From NCBI GenBank assembly GCA_013138735.1, contig WTCE01000008.1:1-49003 (forward strand): DNA of 49,003 nucleotides, read 5' to 3'. A program made the position numbers and the translations under genes. This stretch comes from Crocinitomix sp. (GTDB taxonomy: Bacteria > Bacteroidota > Bacteroidia > Flavobacteriales_D > Crocinitomicaceae). The notes beneath the pieces are model-generated. The model saw only the letters and a list, made by a program, of their open reading frames with translations, ran no database searches and was not told the DNA's origin. How positions within the stretch are numbered: the stretch's first letter is position 1; every line of letters begins with the position of its first letter. Shown piece by piece: positions 17,892 to 26,798 of the stretch.

Positions 17892-18749
17892 ATGCGTTTT
17901 AAAAATAAAGTAGGAATAATAACAGGTTCAAGCCGAGGAATTGGAAGAGCCACCGCAATTGAATTGTGCCAACAAGGTGCAAAAATTGTACTAAATGGGC
18001 GCAGCCATGTGCAGCTTTTAAAAACACGAGATGAACTTTTAGCAATGGGTTTTGAAGTAATTGCTTTGCAGGGTGATGTCACTTCAATGGCCGATTGCGA
18101 ATATGTAGTTGCCGAAACCATTAAAGTATTTGGTCAACTTGATTTTTTAATCAATAACGGCAGTTCAACCATGAACGAAAGTTTTGAGAATATTGAACCC
18201 GCAATTTATCAAAATGTCCTTTGCAGCAATGCGCTTGGTGCAGTTTTGCCTACCATGGCAGCTTTGCCATATTTAAAACAAAGTAAAGGCAGTATTCTTT
18301 TTATTTCAAGCTTGGCAGGTTTACATGGCATGCCTTCTGCTTCTGCATACAGTTCTGGAAAAATGGCTTTAACGGCGCTTTGGCAATCGCTAAAAATTGA
18401 ATTGAGCCATACGGGAATCCATTTTGGAATTTGCTATTTAGGCTTTACAGAGAATGATGCGGAAAAAAAAATGCTGACTGCAGATGGAACACTTATTCCA
18501 GTTCCAAACCGACCGGCATATTTAGTAAAGTCGCAAAAACAAGTGGCCCAATTAATTGCCAAGTCAATTTATTATAGAAAATCGCGTCGCGTGATTTCAT
18601 TTGTTGGAAAATTGGCGGCATTTCTATTCCGATTTTTCCCAAAACTGGCCTTGCTAATTATGATAAAATCGCAGCAACGTGGCGCTGAAAAGATACAAAG
18701 TACGCAAGCTGTATTAGAAATGTCAAAACGAAAAATAAAAACCGCTTAA
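17892..18749 (+). CDS. Short-chain dehydrogenase/reductase
   Basis: A classical SDR oxidoreductase of 285 residues. The TGSSRGIG nucleotide-binding motif is at about residues 11-18, the INNGSS motif is near 92, and the catalytic Ser and YSSGK are near 140-158. The tail after residue 215 is hydrophobic and basic (LAAFLFRFFPKLALLIMI), suggesting membrane association as in retinol or sphinganine reductase-like SDRs. With another SDR before it and a membrane protein after it, a lipid or hydrophobic substrate is plausible but not shown. Confidence 0.92.
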   Translation: MRFKNKVGIITGSSRGIGRATAIELCQQGAKIVLNGRSHVQLLKTRDELLAMGFEVIALQGDVTSMADCEYVVAETIKVFGQLDFLINNGSSTMNESFENIEPAIYQNVLCSNALGAVLPTMAALPYLKQSKGSILFISSLAGLHGMPSASAYSSGKMALTALWQSLKIELSHTGIHFGICYLGFTENDAEKKMLTADGTLIPVPNRPAYLVKSQKQVAQLIAKSIYYRKSRRVISFVGKLAAFLFRFFPKLALLIMIKSQQRGAEKIQSTQAVLEMSKRKIKTA

Positions 18750-18750
18750 G

Positions 18751-19464
18751 ATGAAAATAGGAGAAGATTTTGATAAAATACAATGGCAATTCGCCGATTG
18801 GAATTTACTAGAGCCCAATGCATTTATTGGCGATACTTTGCTGTTTGTATTGGCAATAGTTTTGGCTTTTAAGGTTCATAGGGCGTCAAACGGAACGGCT
18901 TTTTACAAAAATTGGACACGCTTTTTTCTTGTTTTTGGACTGAGTTTGTTTGTGGGCGGATTGGGTCATCTAATGTGGAATTATTGGGGCGTTGAGGGGA
19001 AATATTTTGGATGGTATGCAGCTATTTTGGCCGTGTATTTTATTGAGCAAGCTATGATTTCGCTCTATCCTAAAAAACGGATCAAGAATGGTTTAAAGAA
19101 TTGGTCAATTCTGAAATTGATATTATCAATTGGTGGATTAACAGTGCTAATTTTTAAAGTTGACTTGACGCAAGATGTGTCTGTAGGTTTGATGATTCCA
19201 TCTATCAATTCAGCCCTAGGAATGATTCTTTCATTAGTTGTTCTAGGGTCAATTTACCAAAAAAACAAAATCGGTAATTTCAAATATTTTTGGATTGGCA
19301 TTGCGATTTTATTGCCCTCAGCCTTTTTTCAATTCATGAAAATAAGTTTCGCACAATGGTTTGATCGGAATGATGTGAGTCATGTGCTACTGGCACTTAC
19401 TTTTTTGTGTTATGCGATTGGGGTTTTAAAATTTCGGAAGACTGGGGAACTAATAAAGGTCTGA
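18751..19464 (+). CDS. Polytopic membrane protein, third gene of the SDR operon
   Basis: A 237-residue integral membrane protein with about seven hydrophobic segments, for example LFVLAIVLAFKV, FFLVFGLSLFVGGLGHLMW and YAAILAVYFIEQAM. The GGLGHLMWNYWG segment has a conserved-looking His. It may belong to the DUF6962-like group, which I cannot confirm. Its ATG follows the SDR stop codon with one base between, so translation is coupled. Confidence 0.72.
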   Translation: MKIGEDFDKIQWQFADWNLLEPNAFIGDTLLFVLAIVLAFKVHRASNGTAFYKNWTRFFLVFGLSLFVGGLGHLMWNYWGVEGKYFGWYAAILAVYFIEQAMISLYPKKRIKNGLKNWSILKLILSIGGLTVLIFKVDLTQDVSVGLMIPSINSALGMILSLVVLGSIYQKNKIGNFKYFWIGIAILLPSAFFQFMKISFAQWFDRNDVSHVLLALTFLCYAIGVLKFRKTGELIKV

Positions 19465-19479
19465 ATGAGAATGAGCTTC

Positions 19480-19624
19480 ACAGAGCTATCTGTGCTGTGC
19501 AGGATTTGTAATCCTGCACCAATTATCGCCGAGACCCTTAGAGAGCGGTATTACCATTAGACCTCCAACAGTTCGGTTTCGTAATACTAAAGCCATGTTG
19601 TCGCAGGATTACAAATCCAGAGAA
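19480..19624. repeat. TGT-loop hairpin repeat, family 1 (inverted pair, perfect palindrome)
   Basis: The forward copy contains GTGCAGGATT-TGT-AATCCTGCAC at 19497-19519, a perfect 10-bp stem with a TGT loop, preceded by GAGCTTCAC. The reverse copy at 19596-19624 holds TCGCAGGATTACAAATCCAG. They are about 100 bp apart in the gap after the SDR operon, where the first could also act as a weak terminator. Confidence 0.8.
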
Positions 19625-19719
19625 ACTCTCCCAATGTAAATTGGGCTTTTTTCGTTTAAAAGTGATTAAACTCATTAATTGACATGATCCATTAATGGAA
19701 TTTAAGCCAGTGATCGATC

Positions 19720-19727
19720 TAACTTTG
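19720..19727 (+). promoter_or_regulatory. Candidate -7 promoter element of the kelch-like gene
   Basis: TAACTTTG matches TAnnTTTG exactly, 13 bp before the ATG at 19741, giving a very short 5' leader. Confidence 0.55.
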
Positions 19728-19740
19728 TTTCTTTTTTATT

Positions 19741-20904
19741 ATGACAAAAAATATTAAAATTCTACTCTCCCTAACCATGGGGATTCTATTTTTTTCTTCT
19801 CTTCCGAGCTGTAAAAAGATTTCTTGGAACGATTATGAAATCACAGACTATGATGGTGAATTATTATGGGAACAAGTAACTGAAAAAGCAGCTTGGGACA
19901 ATAGATATGACCATGAGTCTGCTGTTTTTAATGATCATATCTGGCTCATAGGTGGTTATAATTCAGGTAATTCTGGAGATTCATACTATGAAGATATTTG
20001 GAAATCAGCTGATGGTTCAAACTGGACTCTTGTTGATGCTGATGCAGACTTCAAGGGCCGAAGAGGCCATTCTTTGGTGACTTTTGATGACGGATCAGGA
20101 GAAGCCCTATTTTTAATTGGTGGCTTTTCAGTTGATGAAGGAACAGGTGTCAGAAGCTATAACAATGATGTTTGGAAGTCGGTTGATGGCGCAAATTGGA
20201 CAGAAATAAAAGAGAATATTGACGTTGAATTTGAAGACAGTTTAAATTGGGTACCAAGAATGCATCATAAATGTTTGATTACAAACCATGGCGGCATAGA
20301 TTATATTTATCTAATAGGTGGGCAAAGCATGAGAGAAGGAATTGAAGGTAGATTTTCAATGACTTATTTTAATGATGTTTGGCGTTCTACTGATGGTGTA
20401 AATTGGGAAAAATTATTTAATACAGATTATGGTATTCGATCAGAACATGCAGCAACTGTAAATTCAGATGGTAGAATCTTTATTCAAGGTGGCATCCATG
20501 GAACGGTTTTCGTATCAGAAAATAATTCTAATCATCCAATAGCTGATTGGCAATATTTATATTATTCAGACAATGGTGTTGATTGGGTAAAGGCTTACAA
20601 TAGTGACATTGTTGAAGATGGCTATATGTGGCGCGCTAGTCATGAAATGGTTTACTATAAAGATAAAATTTGGACGCTTCCAGGTAAAACCAACTCCAAT
20701 ACCCATTATCATTTTGCAATCCCAGAATATTACTCGACATGGACCTATGACAGTGCTGGATTCGGAATAGACTCAAAAGGAACAGCAATAGATGCCAGAC
20801 ATGGTTATTCAACGGTAGTATTTAAAGACCATATCTATGTTTTAGGTGGCAATACAAATAGAAACGGACAAGACAATGATGTTTGGAAAGCATCTTTAAA
20901 ATAA
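19741..20904 (+). CDS. Kelch-like beta-propeller lipoprotein
   Basis: A 387-residue surface or periplasmic lipoprotein. The signal peptide ends LPSC, followed by KK. The mature part has at least five kelch-like blades marked by (I/L)xLIGG or related motifs: IWLIGGYNSG, LFLIGGFSV, IYLIGGQSM, IFIQGGIHG and IYVLGGNTN. Each is paired with a DxWxSxDGxNW strand. Such propellers bind ligands or proteins; no catalytic motif is seen. The next gene starts 5 bp after its stop, so the two form an operon. Confidence 0.82.
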   Translation: MTKNIKILLSLTMGILFFSSLPSCKKISWNDYEITDYDGELLWEQVTEKAAWDNRYDHESAVFNDHIWLIGGYNSGNSGDSYYEDIWKSADGSNWTLVDADADFKGRRGHSLVTFDDGSGEALFLIGGFSVDEGTGVRSYNNDVWKSVDGANWTEIKENIDVEFEDSLNWVPRMHHKCLITNHGGIDYIYLIGGQSMREGIEGRFSMTYFNDVWRSTDGVNWEKLFNTDYGIRSEHAATVNSDGRIFIQGGIHGTVFVSENNSNHPIADWQYLYYSDNGVDWVKAYNSDIVEDGYMWRASHEMVYYKDKIWTLPGKTNSNTHYHFAIPEYYSTWTYDSAGFGIDSKGTAIDARHGYSTVVFKDHIYVLGGNTNRNGQDNDVWKASLK

Positions 20905-20909
20905 TTAAA

Positions 20910-21875
20910 ATGAAAAAATATATACTCTTCTTTATCATTGGCTTTTTTGCACAAGCATCATTTGCTGCTGATTCAACAAAATTTGAATACCCAATAAAAA
21001 ATTGGAAATTAAGACTTATTGGTTTCGAAAACCTATACCCTACCTATTTAGCCGATCCATTAGGTGCTAGATTTGAGGTGAGTTCACAATCAATAAAATA
21101 CAGTGATTTTGACCCATCAGATAAAATTAATGAAGGGGGAGGTTATTCAGGCAAATTGGTCTTTTTTGTAGGAGCTCGAATGTCATTATTAAAATTTAGT
21201 CCTAAAAACAATCCTAAATTGGGAGTTGAGGTTGATTTGGGTTGTACCATCCCAATTTTTATGCGAGGTGGAAATAATGATTTAATTGGCGTGGATGGCA
21301 TTTACTATTTTGCCATAGCTGGGAATCCAACTGAATGGCTATCGTTGAGGTTTGCTAAGCATCATATTTGCACGCATATTGGAGATGAGTTTTACACGGC
21401 GGGCGTAAATTCAGTTATTGATTTTGACCCGAATATGACGCAGCTTCCTGTAAGAGATGATTTTATTTTATCCGCAGCTGTTAAGCCACTCTATTTCTTG
21501 AAAAATGAAAAATGGAATATCCTCCAAATCTATGGTGAGATGGGATATTTTTGGCCGGGAGTTGATTTTTTAGGGACGAGACAAAACAAACCCAATAAGC
21601 ATGCGATATTCAATTTTCAAACGGGTGCCGAAATTGAATATTATTTTAAACAACCATTATTTGGAGGCTTTTATGCAGTTTGCAATGTGAGCGCTTATCA
21701 GGCAAATGCTTTCTCATTAAATAAATCACTCAATTTTGGATATATCATTCCGCAAGAGCGAGATAAAAGAAAACTAAGATTGGGTATTAACTTTTATAAC
21801 GGCCGTGCATTAAGCAATCAATTTTATAATAGAAAAGAAAAATTTGTCGCTTTTAGTTTGGCTATGGATGTTTAG
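20910..21875 (+). CDS. Outer-membrane-type protein of unknown function
   Basis: A 321-residue secreted protein. The signal peptide is MKKYILFFIIGFFAQASFA. The mature part alternates short amphipathic strands and ends in an aromatic residue-rich strand (KFVAFSLAMDV), which suggests an outer-membrane beta-barrel or related porin-like protein. The ATG at 20910 is preferred because longer starts would overlap the previous gene and bury the signal peptide. It probably acts with the kelch-like lipoprotein encoded just upstream. Confidence 0.72.
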   Translation: MKKYILFFIIGFFAQASFAADSTKFEYPIKNWKLRLIGFENLYPTYLADPLGARFEVSSQSIKYSDFDPSDKINEGGGYSGKLVFFVGARMSLLKFSPKNNPKLGVEVDLGCTIPIFMRGGNNDLIGVDGIYYFAIAGNPTEWLSLRFAKHHICTHIGDEFYTAGVNSVIDFDPNMTQLPVRDDFILSAAVKPLYFLKNEKWNILQIYGEMGYFWPGVDFLGTRQNKPNKHAIFNFQTGAEIEYYFKQPLFGGFYAVCNVSAYQANAFSLNKSLNFGYIIPQERDKRKLRLGINFYNGRALSNQFYNRKEKFVAFSLAMDV

Positions 21876-21971
21876 GTTGAATTGAAATTATCAGTTTTTG
21901 ATTTAAGTATGTATTACTATGAGTTTTGGAGGATTTGCTTTGAGAGCTAAAATGCTTTAAATCTAAGGAAG

Positions 21972-22027
21972 TTCGAGTTCGCTAAATCTAAATCGGTGCA
22001 AGCGCAGGATTGCAAATCCAGCGAAGC
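21972..22027. repeat. TGT-loop hairpin repeat, family 1 (close inverted pair)
   Basis: A reverse copy at 22002-22027 (GCGCAGGATTGCAAATCCAG) is preceded by a degenerate forward copy at 21975-21999 (GAGTTCGCTAAATCTAAATC). They lie in the 363-bp gap 21876-22238, where I see no gene and no strong promoter. Confidence 0.65.
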
Positions 22028-22238
22028 CAATTTTGCGATAATTAAGAACAAAAAAAATCAGCGTTTATCAGTTCGATCCGCGTTCTATTAACTGACAACA
22101 TAGTTTAACCAAAAAATTTCCCTCCCTCAAATGACCCTTTCACCGCAAAAAGAAAGGCGATAACTAAAGCATTCTTCTTAATCGCACATTTTACAGTGAA
22201 TTGCCCTTACTTGGTATAGTTATTGGGAATCAACACGT

Positions 22239-22895
22239 GTGAAAAAAGGGATTAAATATTTATTGTGGGCAATCGTAGCTGTTTTAGCAATTAACCTCGT
22301 GTTGATTGCTGCCAGCTATATGACCTTTGATCCTAATCACAAGTTTTTAAATCTCAAACAACACCTCATTGGCAATCCTATTTATAGAGGGAACTTTTAT
22401 GTGCATTTGGCCTTTGGTATTGTTGCTGTGATTACAGGATTTGCTTTGTTTTTCGATAAATTCATTCGATTTAGTTCTAAACGGCATAAGCAATTTGGAA
22501 AATTGTACATCATTTCAATTCTATTATTAACCGGACCTACAGGCTTGTATTTGTCCTTTTTTGCAGAAGGTGGATGGCTGGCAAGTATTGGGTTTATCCT
22601 AATGAGCGGTATGTGGATGCTGATTACCTATATAGCTTTTAGTAAAATTTTAAAGGGAGACATTCGGGGACATTATAAATGGATGATTCGCAGTTATTGT
22701 TTCACATTGTCTGGAATCACATTACGTCTAATGACACCCTTATGCGTTTATTGGTTTGGAATGGATACTGAACTCACCTTTATTCTAACCGCTTATTTAC
22801 CGTGGATTTTTAACCTTTTGTTGGGAGAAGTAATTATTTACTTCAATCAAAACAGCATACAAAATGTAAACCTTTTATTAAAACGAACAAGATGA
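22239..22895 (+). CDS. DUF2306 membrane protein
   Basis: A 218-residue integral membrane protein of the DUF2306 group, with about six hydrophobic segments. Conserved features are the first cytoplasmic-side HLAFGIVAVITGFALF segment, RHKQFGKLYIISIL, and GHYKWMIRSYCFTLSGITLR. The repeated His residues at membrane borders are typical of this family and suggest cofactor or metal binding, but its function is not known. The start is GTG. Its stop overlaps the ATG of the next gene (ATGA), so the two are translationally coupled. Confidence 0.85.
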   Translation: MKKGIKYLLWAIVAVLAINLVLIAASYMTFDPNHKFLNLKQHLIGNPIYRGNFYVHLAFGIVAVITGFALFFDKFIRFSSKRHKQFGKLYIISILLLTGPTGLYLSFFAEGGWLASIGFILMSGMWMLITYIAFSKILKGDIRGHYKWMIRSYCFTLSGITLRLMTPLCVYWFGMDTELTFILTAYLPWIFNLLLGEVIIYFNQNSIQNVNLLLKRTR

Positions 22896-23377
22896 AAAAA
22901 GCAAAGTATTTATTTTTTACAATAATCATTTCACTCACGACTTTAAGTGTTTTGGGTGAGAATAATTTTGGAGTAGGATTTGGATTTAGTTTCGAAGATG
23001 CTGAACCAAAAATTACACAAAAACAAGTCCGTGACGAAGTAAAAGTGCAGTTAATTGATCCGCTAACCAAATGTTATGTTGCCGCGCATCCGGAAATTAT
23101 GATGATGAAATGTATGGCTTATATGAAATTCGAATTTTCGGGTCATTCAGCACGTTTTTTGGAAGAGGATACGAAGTTCAATTCTACCTACGGCATTCAA
23201 GGAGAAGTGATTTTTGATGATTGTGGAAATGAGACGCATGTAGCATCTGTCATGCTTAATTTTAGCAAGGACGATAAGGTGATGGTACAAGAATCTTTCT
23301 TTTCAGAGTTTGTAACGGCTGAAGCTTTTGTAAAGGACTTTTGTGAGAAGATGGAATCAGAAAAGACATCAGAATAA
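22892..23377 (+). CDS. Secreted protein of unknown function
   Basis: A 161-residue protein with signal peptide MKKAKYLFFTIIISLTTLSV. The mature part is mixed alpha/beta with four Cys spread over it (KCYVAAHPE, MKCMAY, DDCGNE, FVKDFCEKM), probably forming disulfides in the periplasm. I do not recognise a family. It overlaps the DUF2306 gene by 4 bp and precedes the TPR-like protein by 41 bp. Confidence 0.7.
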   Translation: MKKAKYLFFTIIISLTTLSVLGENNFGVGFGFSFEDAEPKITQKQVRDEVKVQLIDPLTKCYVAAHPEIMMMKCMAYMKFEFSGHSARFLEEDTKFNSTYGIQGEVIFDDCGNETHVASVMLNFSKDDKVMVQESFFSEFVTAEAFVKDFCEKMESEKTSE

Positions 23378-23418
23378 GTACCTTCGTAACGGAAAAATAA
23401 ATCTTCCTTATTCTATTG

Positions 23419-25470
23419 ATGAAGTCAACTTTAACGTACTGTTTTTTATTGCTTGCATTAGTGCTTTCTAATCCGACAAAGGCAGAGGTTATATCACGCG
23501 AACAAGCTAAAATTCCAACTTTACAAATGAAATGCGCTGAGGTAATGCTTCAGCATATCAATGATCCTGTTGACAAAGCAAAAGGTTTAGGATTATTGGC
23601 TATGGATTATCTGGAGTACAATGATCCAGATATGGCGCGAATAAAATATGATGCCTTGCTCACAGTTTGTCCAAAAATTGAGGATAAAAATAGTGCCTAC
23701 CGCTATTTATTAAAAGCAACAAATGTATTGAGTCCAATTCTTTCTGAAATGGAAAAGAAATCGATCTTTGATCAAGTGATGCAGGATACCGCGGGACTAA
23801 GTATCTGGAATAAAATTGCTTTGGGCCATTTAGCTGCTAGTCGCGGTGATTATGACAAATCATATGAATTATTATTACCTATTGTTCAAATACGTAATGA
23901 ATATAATTGGCAAACATTAGGCAAGCTCCGCTGGATTTATAATAGAGATTTGGAATATTCTGTTGGACGGATAATTGAAAAAGTAATAGCAGATTCAACC
24001 TTTATTAATGCTGATACCAAAATAGAAATTCTTGAAAAATTTGTAGCATTTGATCCTTTTTCTTTTGATAATGGCAATTATCAAGAATGGATTGATAATA
24101 ATATGTTTCAGGCCTTGAACCGGGGGGATATAGATCGAGCAATCGCACTGAATGAGAATAGGTACCAAGATTTTGATAAAGCGCAAGGGTTGGTAATGAT
24201 TTTAGATACACTCATTGCGAGGGGAGAAAAAGAGGTCGCCAAAGAAATATACGGCAGGTTTCAATCGGATATTGAGAAAGGACGCATGCATTATTATCTG
24301 GGGCGAATTTTTCTAAAAACAACACTAGAGTTGGATGGCTTTAAAAGTGTTGAGGCTAGTTTATCCAAAGAAACGAACCCCCGAAGTAAATGCTATTTCT
24401 ATAATTGTTTGGCAGATGCTTATTTTCAACGCAATCAAAGTATTAAAGCATTAAGCTATTTGGATAGTGCAAGACATTTGATTGATACTGAAGTAAAGGA
24501 TGAATATAAAATAGAGCATTATCTATTCCTCGCGAGGACCTATCAAGAAAATAATGAATTGAATTTGGCTAAAGACGTGGTCAAAATTGCCCAAGTCTAT
24601 ACCTTAGAAAACCTAGCAATGGAATTAAGAGAGCGCGGTTTGGAACATTTGGCCATTCACTTTGCTTATAACGGGGATTATGAAAGTGCTATTAGTATGA
24701 CGCATAAAATGAAAAATTATGGCCCTTCTAGTCCACGATCTTCGGCCTTGCACGAGGTGTATCAAATCGCTATGTACAATGGAGATCTTGCTGCCGCAAT
24801 ATTATTGAATGATGAAGCAGCAAAGCAACTGAAAACAATTGGACATAACAATCAGAAAAATTCCTCTGTAGAATATACCGCCATCAATTATGCCTATCAT
24901 GGAAAGTACGCGCGGTCATTTAAGGTGGCGCAAGAATTTGAGTCAAATTATTATCCCGGAATTCTTTATTTTATTAAAGGATTTAAACAATCTTATGAAG
25001 CGAACGAAAACAGTCAATTGCCTGAGGAATATTATCGTCAGTTTTTAGATTTACTCGAAGTTGAACAATACTATGAAAATAATTATCCAGCCTATAAATA
25101 CCTTATTGAAATCTATTACAGTGCATTTTATAAACCTTCAACTTATGATTTTGAGGCAGATCTAATTCAACGTTTAGAACGGTATGATTTTAATAAAGAA
25201 TTCAAATCAAAAAGAGAGGCGAACAGTTTGTATCGTTCGCTTTCAATCCCAAATCACCGCAACCGAATGGATCAGTTGTTTACTGAGGATTTAATTTTAT
25301 TTCAGTTGTACACTCATGCTGGGGAAACAGAAAAATTGACTGAGCTAGTTAATAAGGCAATGAAAAAATGCGAAAAACGAAAGTATAAAATTCAGGATTT
25401 GGTTGATTTGTTAGCTATTGAGGATAAATTCAAGAAATACAGTTATTGGAGTGGAGGTATGGGTTTTTGA
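23419..25470 (+). CDS. Secreted TPR-like repeat protein
   Basis: A 683-residue protein with signal peptide MKSTLTYCFLLLALVLSN and almost entirely helical mature sequence. TPR-like repeats are visible in pairs of helices, for example YFYNCLADAYFQRNQSIKALSYLDSARH (read about residues 325-352), HYLFLARTYQENNELNLAKD and HLAIHFAYNGDYESAISM. Such scaffolds mediate protein-protein contacts at the periplasmic or outer-membrane face. The ATG at 23419 is preferred over a TTG one codon upstream. It ends the small operon and is convergent with the gene at 25529. Confidence 0.75.
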   Translation: MKSTLTYCFLLLALVLSNPTKAEVISREQAKIPTLQMKCAEVMLQHINDPVDKAKGLGLLAMDYLEYNDPDMARIKYDALLTVCPKIEDKNSAYRYLLKATNVLSPILSEMEKKSIFDQVMQDTAGLSIWNKIALGHLAASRGDYDKSYELLLPIVQIRNEYNWQTLGKLRWIYNRDLEYSVGRIIEKVIADSTFINADTKIEILEKFVAFDPFSFDNGNYQEWIDNNMFQALNRGDIDRAIALNENRYQDFDKAQGLVMILDTLIARGEKEVAKEIYGRFQSDIEKGRMHYYLGRIFLKTTLELDGFKSVEASLSKETNPRSKCYFYNCLADAYFQRNQSIKALSYLDSARHLIDTEVKDEYKIEHYLFLARTYQENNELNLAKDVVKIAQVYTLENLAMELRERGLEHLAIHFAYNGDYESAISMTHKMKNYGPSSPRSSALHEVYQIAMYNGDLAAAILLNDEAAKQLKTIGHNNQKNSSVEYTAINYAYHGKYARSFKVAQEFESNYYPGILYFIKGFKQSYEANENSQLPEEYYRQFLDLLEVEQYYENNYPAYKYLIEIYYSAFYKPSTYDFEADLIQRLERYDFNKEFKSKREANSLYRSLSIPNHRNRMDQLFTEDLILFQLYTHAGETEKLTELVNKAMKKCEKRKYKIQDLVDLLAIEDKFKKYSYWSGGMGF

Positions 25471-25528
25471 ATCACTTCAATTAAGTACTTGTTCAAAAGT
25501 GACTTTTCCATACGAGTAATTTCATGGT

Positions 25529-26074
25529 CTAAGATCGATTATATCTCCTAACTAATGTCATAATTAATAGCGTAATAAGTGATAGAAAATAAAGTGTTGT
25601 CGCAGCACTTTTTACAATCGAAAAACAAGACGTGGTCATCACCATAGCTTCATTTATTTTTGGAAAAGAAGCAAGGAGTTGAATGATTCCAAAATTTTCT
25701 AAATAATCCGCTATCCCAGCTATGATTGGTAAATAGTTCAACCATTTCCAAAACGACTGTGAAAGTTTCAATTTACTGATAAAGTAAAACAAGGTTAGAA
25801 AGCCAGATATTGCAAAGAATAAGGGATAAAGAAAGTCAATTGGAAGTTGATAATGCAAGTAATAAGCTCTTCCATTTTCACCTAAATTTTGAAACAGATT
25901 AATGACATACTCTTGTGTATATCCGGAAGGTTTTAAATCAAGAATTGTAAGTACATCCGAGTAGTTTGTTAAGTTCGGAATTGTAATCAAGATCATTATT
26001 GCGTAAACGGAATAAGTGGCAACCAGGCTGATGATCACATTTTTGCCAGTGGCATACTTTTTTAAGTTTTTCAT
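25529..26074 (-). CDS. Four-helix membrane protein, partner of the Crp-like gene
   Basis: A 181-residue integral membrane protein with about four hydrophobic segments (VIISLVATYSVYAIMILITI, FLYPLFFAISGFLTLFYFIS, YLPIIAGIADYLENFGI and a C-terminal segment). The LPIDFLYPLFF stretch followed by ADYLEN is shared with a group of uncharacterised Bacteroidota membrane proteins. It lies 73 bp after a Crp/Fnr-type regulator on the same strand and is probably its target or partner. Function is unknown. Confidence 0.7.
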   Translation of the reverse strand: MKNLKKYATGKNVIISLVATYSVYAIMILITIPNLTNYSDVLTILDLKPSGYTQEYVINLFQNLGENGRAYYLHYQLPIDFLYPLFFAISGFLTLFYFISKLKLSQSFWKWLNYLPIIAGIADYLENFGIIQLLASFPKINEAMVMTTSCFSIVKSAATTLYFLSLITLLIMTLVRRYNRS

Positions 26075-26147
26075 TTTGTCAATGTTTTTGTTGGGTCAAA
26101 GAAATGACCTTTCTAAACGAATCCCATTAACATTTGATAAGACTTGA

Positions 26148-26741
26148 CTATTCGGTAGAGATTTGTTTACGTAAACGACTCAAAGAGATGGTCGTTATTC
26201 CTAAATAAGAGGCTATCATCTCATGGGGAATAAGGTTTTCAATATTCGGATAGATTTTTCTTAATTCCAGGAGGCGATTTTTTCCGTTGAGCGAGGCCAT
26301 TGAAATTTCCTTGCTCACCTTTTGCTTTAATTCTTGCTGTAAAACAGTATTGGCAAAGGTTCTTATTTCGATATTTCTAATCATGAGATCTAGAAAGTCT
26401 TTAGAATTTAAGGTTGCAATTTCACATCCTGTCAAGGTTTCAAAATCAAGATTTGAAACTTCATTTTCTGTCCGAATAACATGTGGTGTAATGACACTTT
26501 TTTCTTGGAAAAAGGAAATCGAAATTAAGTCGCCATTTTGGTTGGGTACAAAACTTCTGCAGATACCGCTCAAGAGAAAATATTCAGCCTGATTGGCTTT
26601 GTTTTTTTTAATGAAATGACTTCCCTTTGGTATGAGTTCCACCTTTACTAAATCCATAAATTCTTGAATCGATTTTTGGGAAATCGGAAGAGTATTGGAT
26701 ACAATTGCTGTGATTGCTATTTTCTGTTCTGCGCTAATCAA
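26148..26741 (-). CDS. Crp/Fnr-family transcriptional regulator
   Basis: A cyclic-nucleotide-binding-domain regulator. Residues about 20-120 form the cNMP-binding fold (LIPKGSHFIKKNKANQAEYF, FLLSGICRSF), and the C-terminal helix-turn-helix is IASYLGITTISLSRLRKQIS. The ligand-binding residues of E. coli CRP are not conserved, as is usual for this Bacteroidota group, so the signal is unknown. The start is TTG at 26741; a stop codon lies five codons upstream in frame and no ATG is available before residue 28. It is 57 bp after mfd and probably regulates the membrane protein behind it. Confidence 0.85.
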   Translation of the reverse strand: MISAEQKIAITAIVSNTLPISQKSIQEFMDLVKVELIPKGSHFIKKNKANQAEYFLLSGICRSFVPNQNGDLISISFFQEKSVITPHVIRTENEVSNLDFETLTGCEIATLNSKDFLDLMIRNIEIRTFANTVLQQELKQKVSKEISMASLNGKNRLLELRKIYPNIENLIPHEMIASYLGITTISLSRLRKQISTE

Positions 26742-26798
26742 ATCGTTTTTTGCATTTCATTAAATATACGAAGTTTTGGGTCTTAATAAAATATCAAA

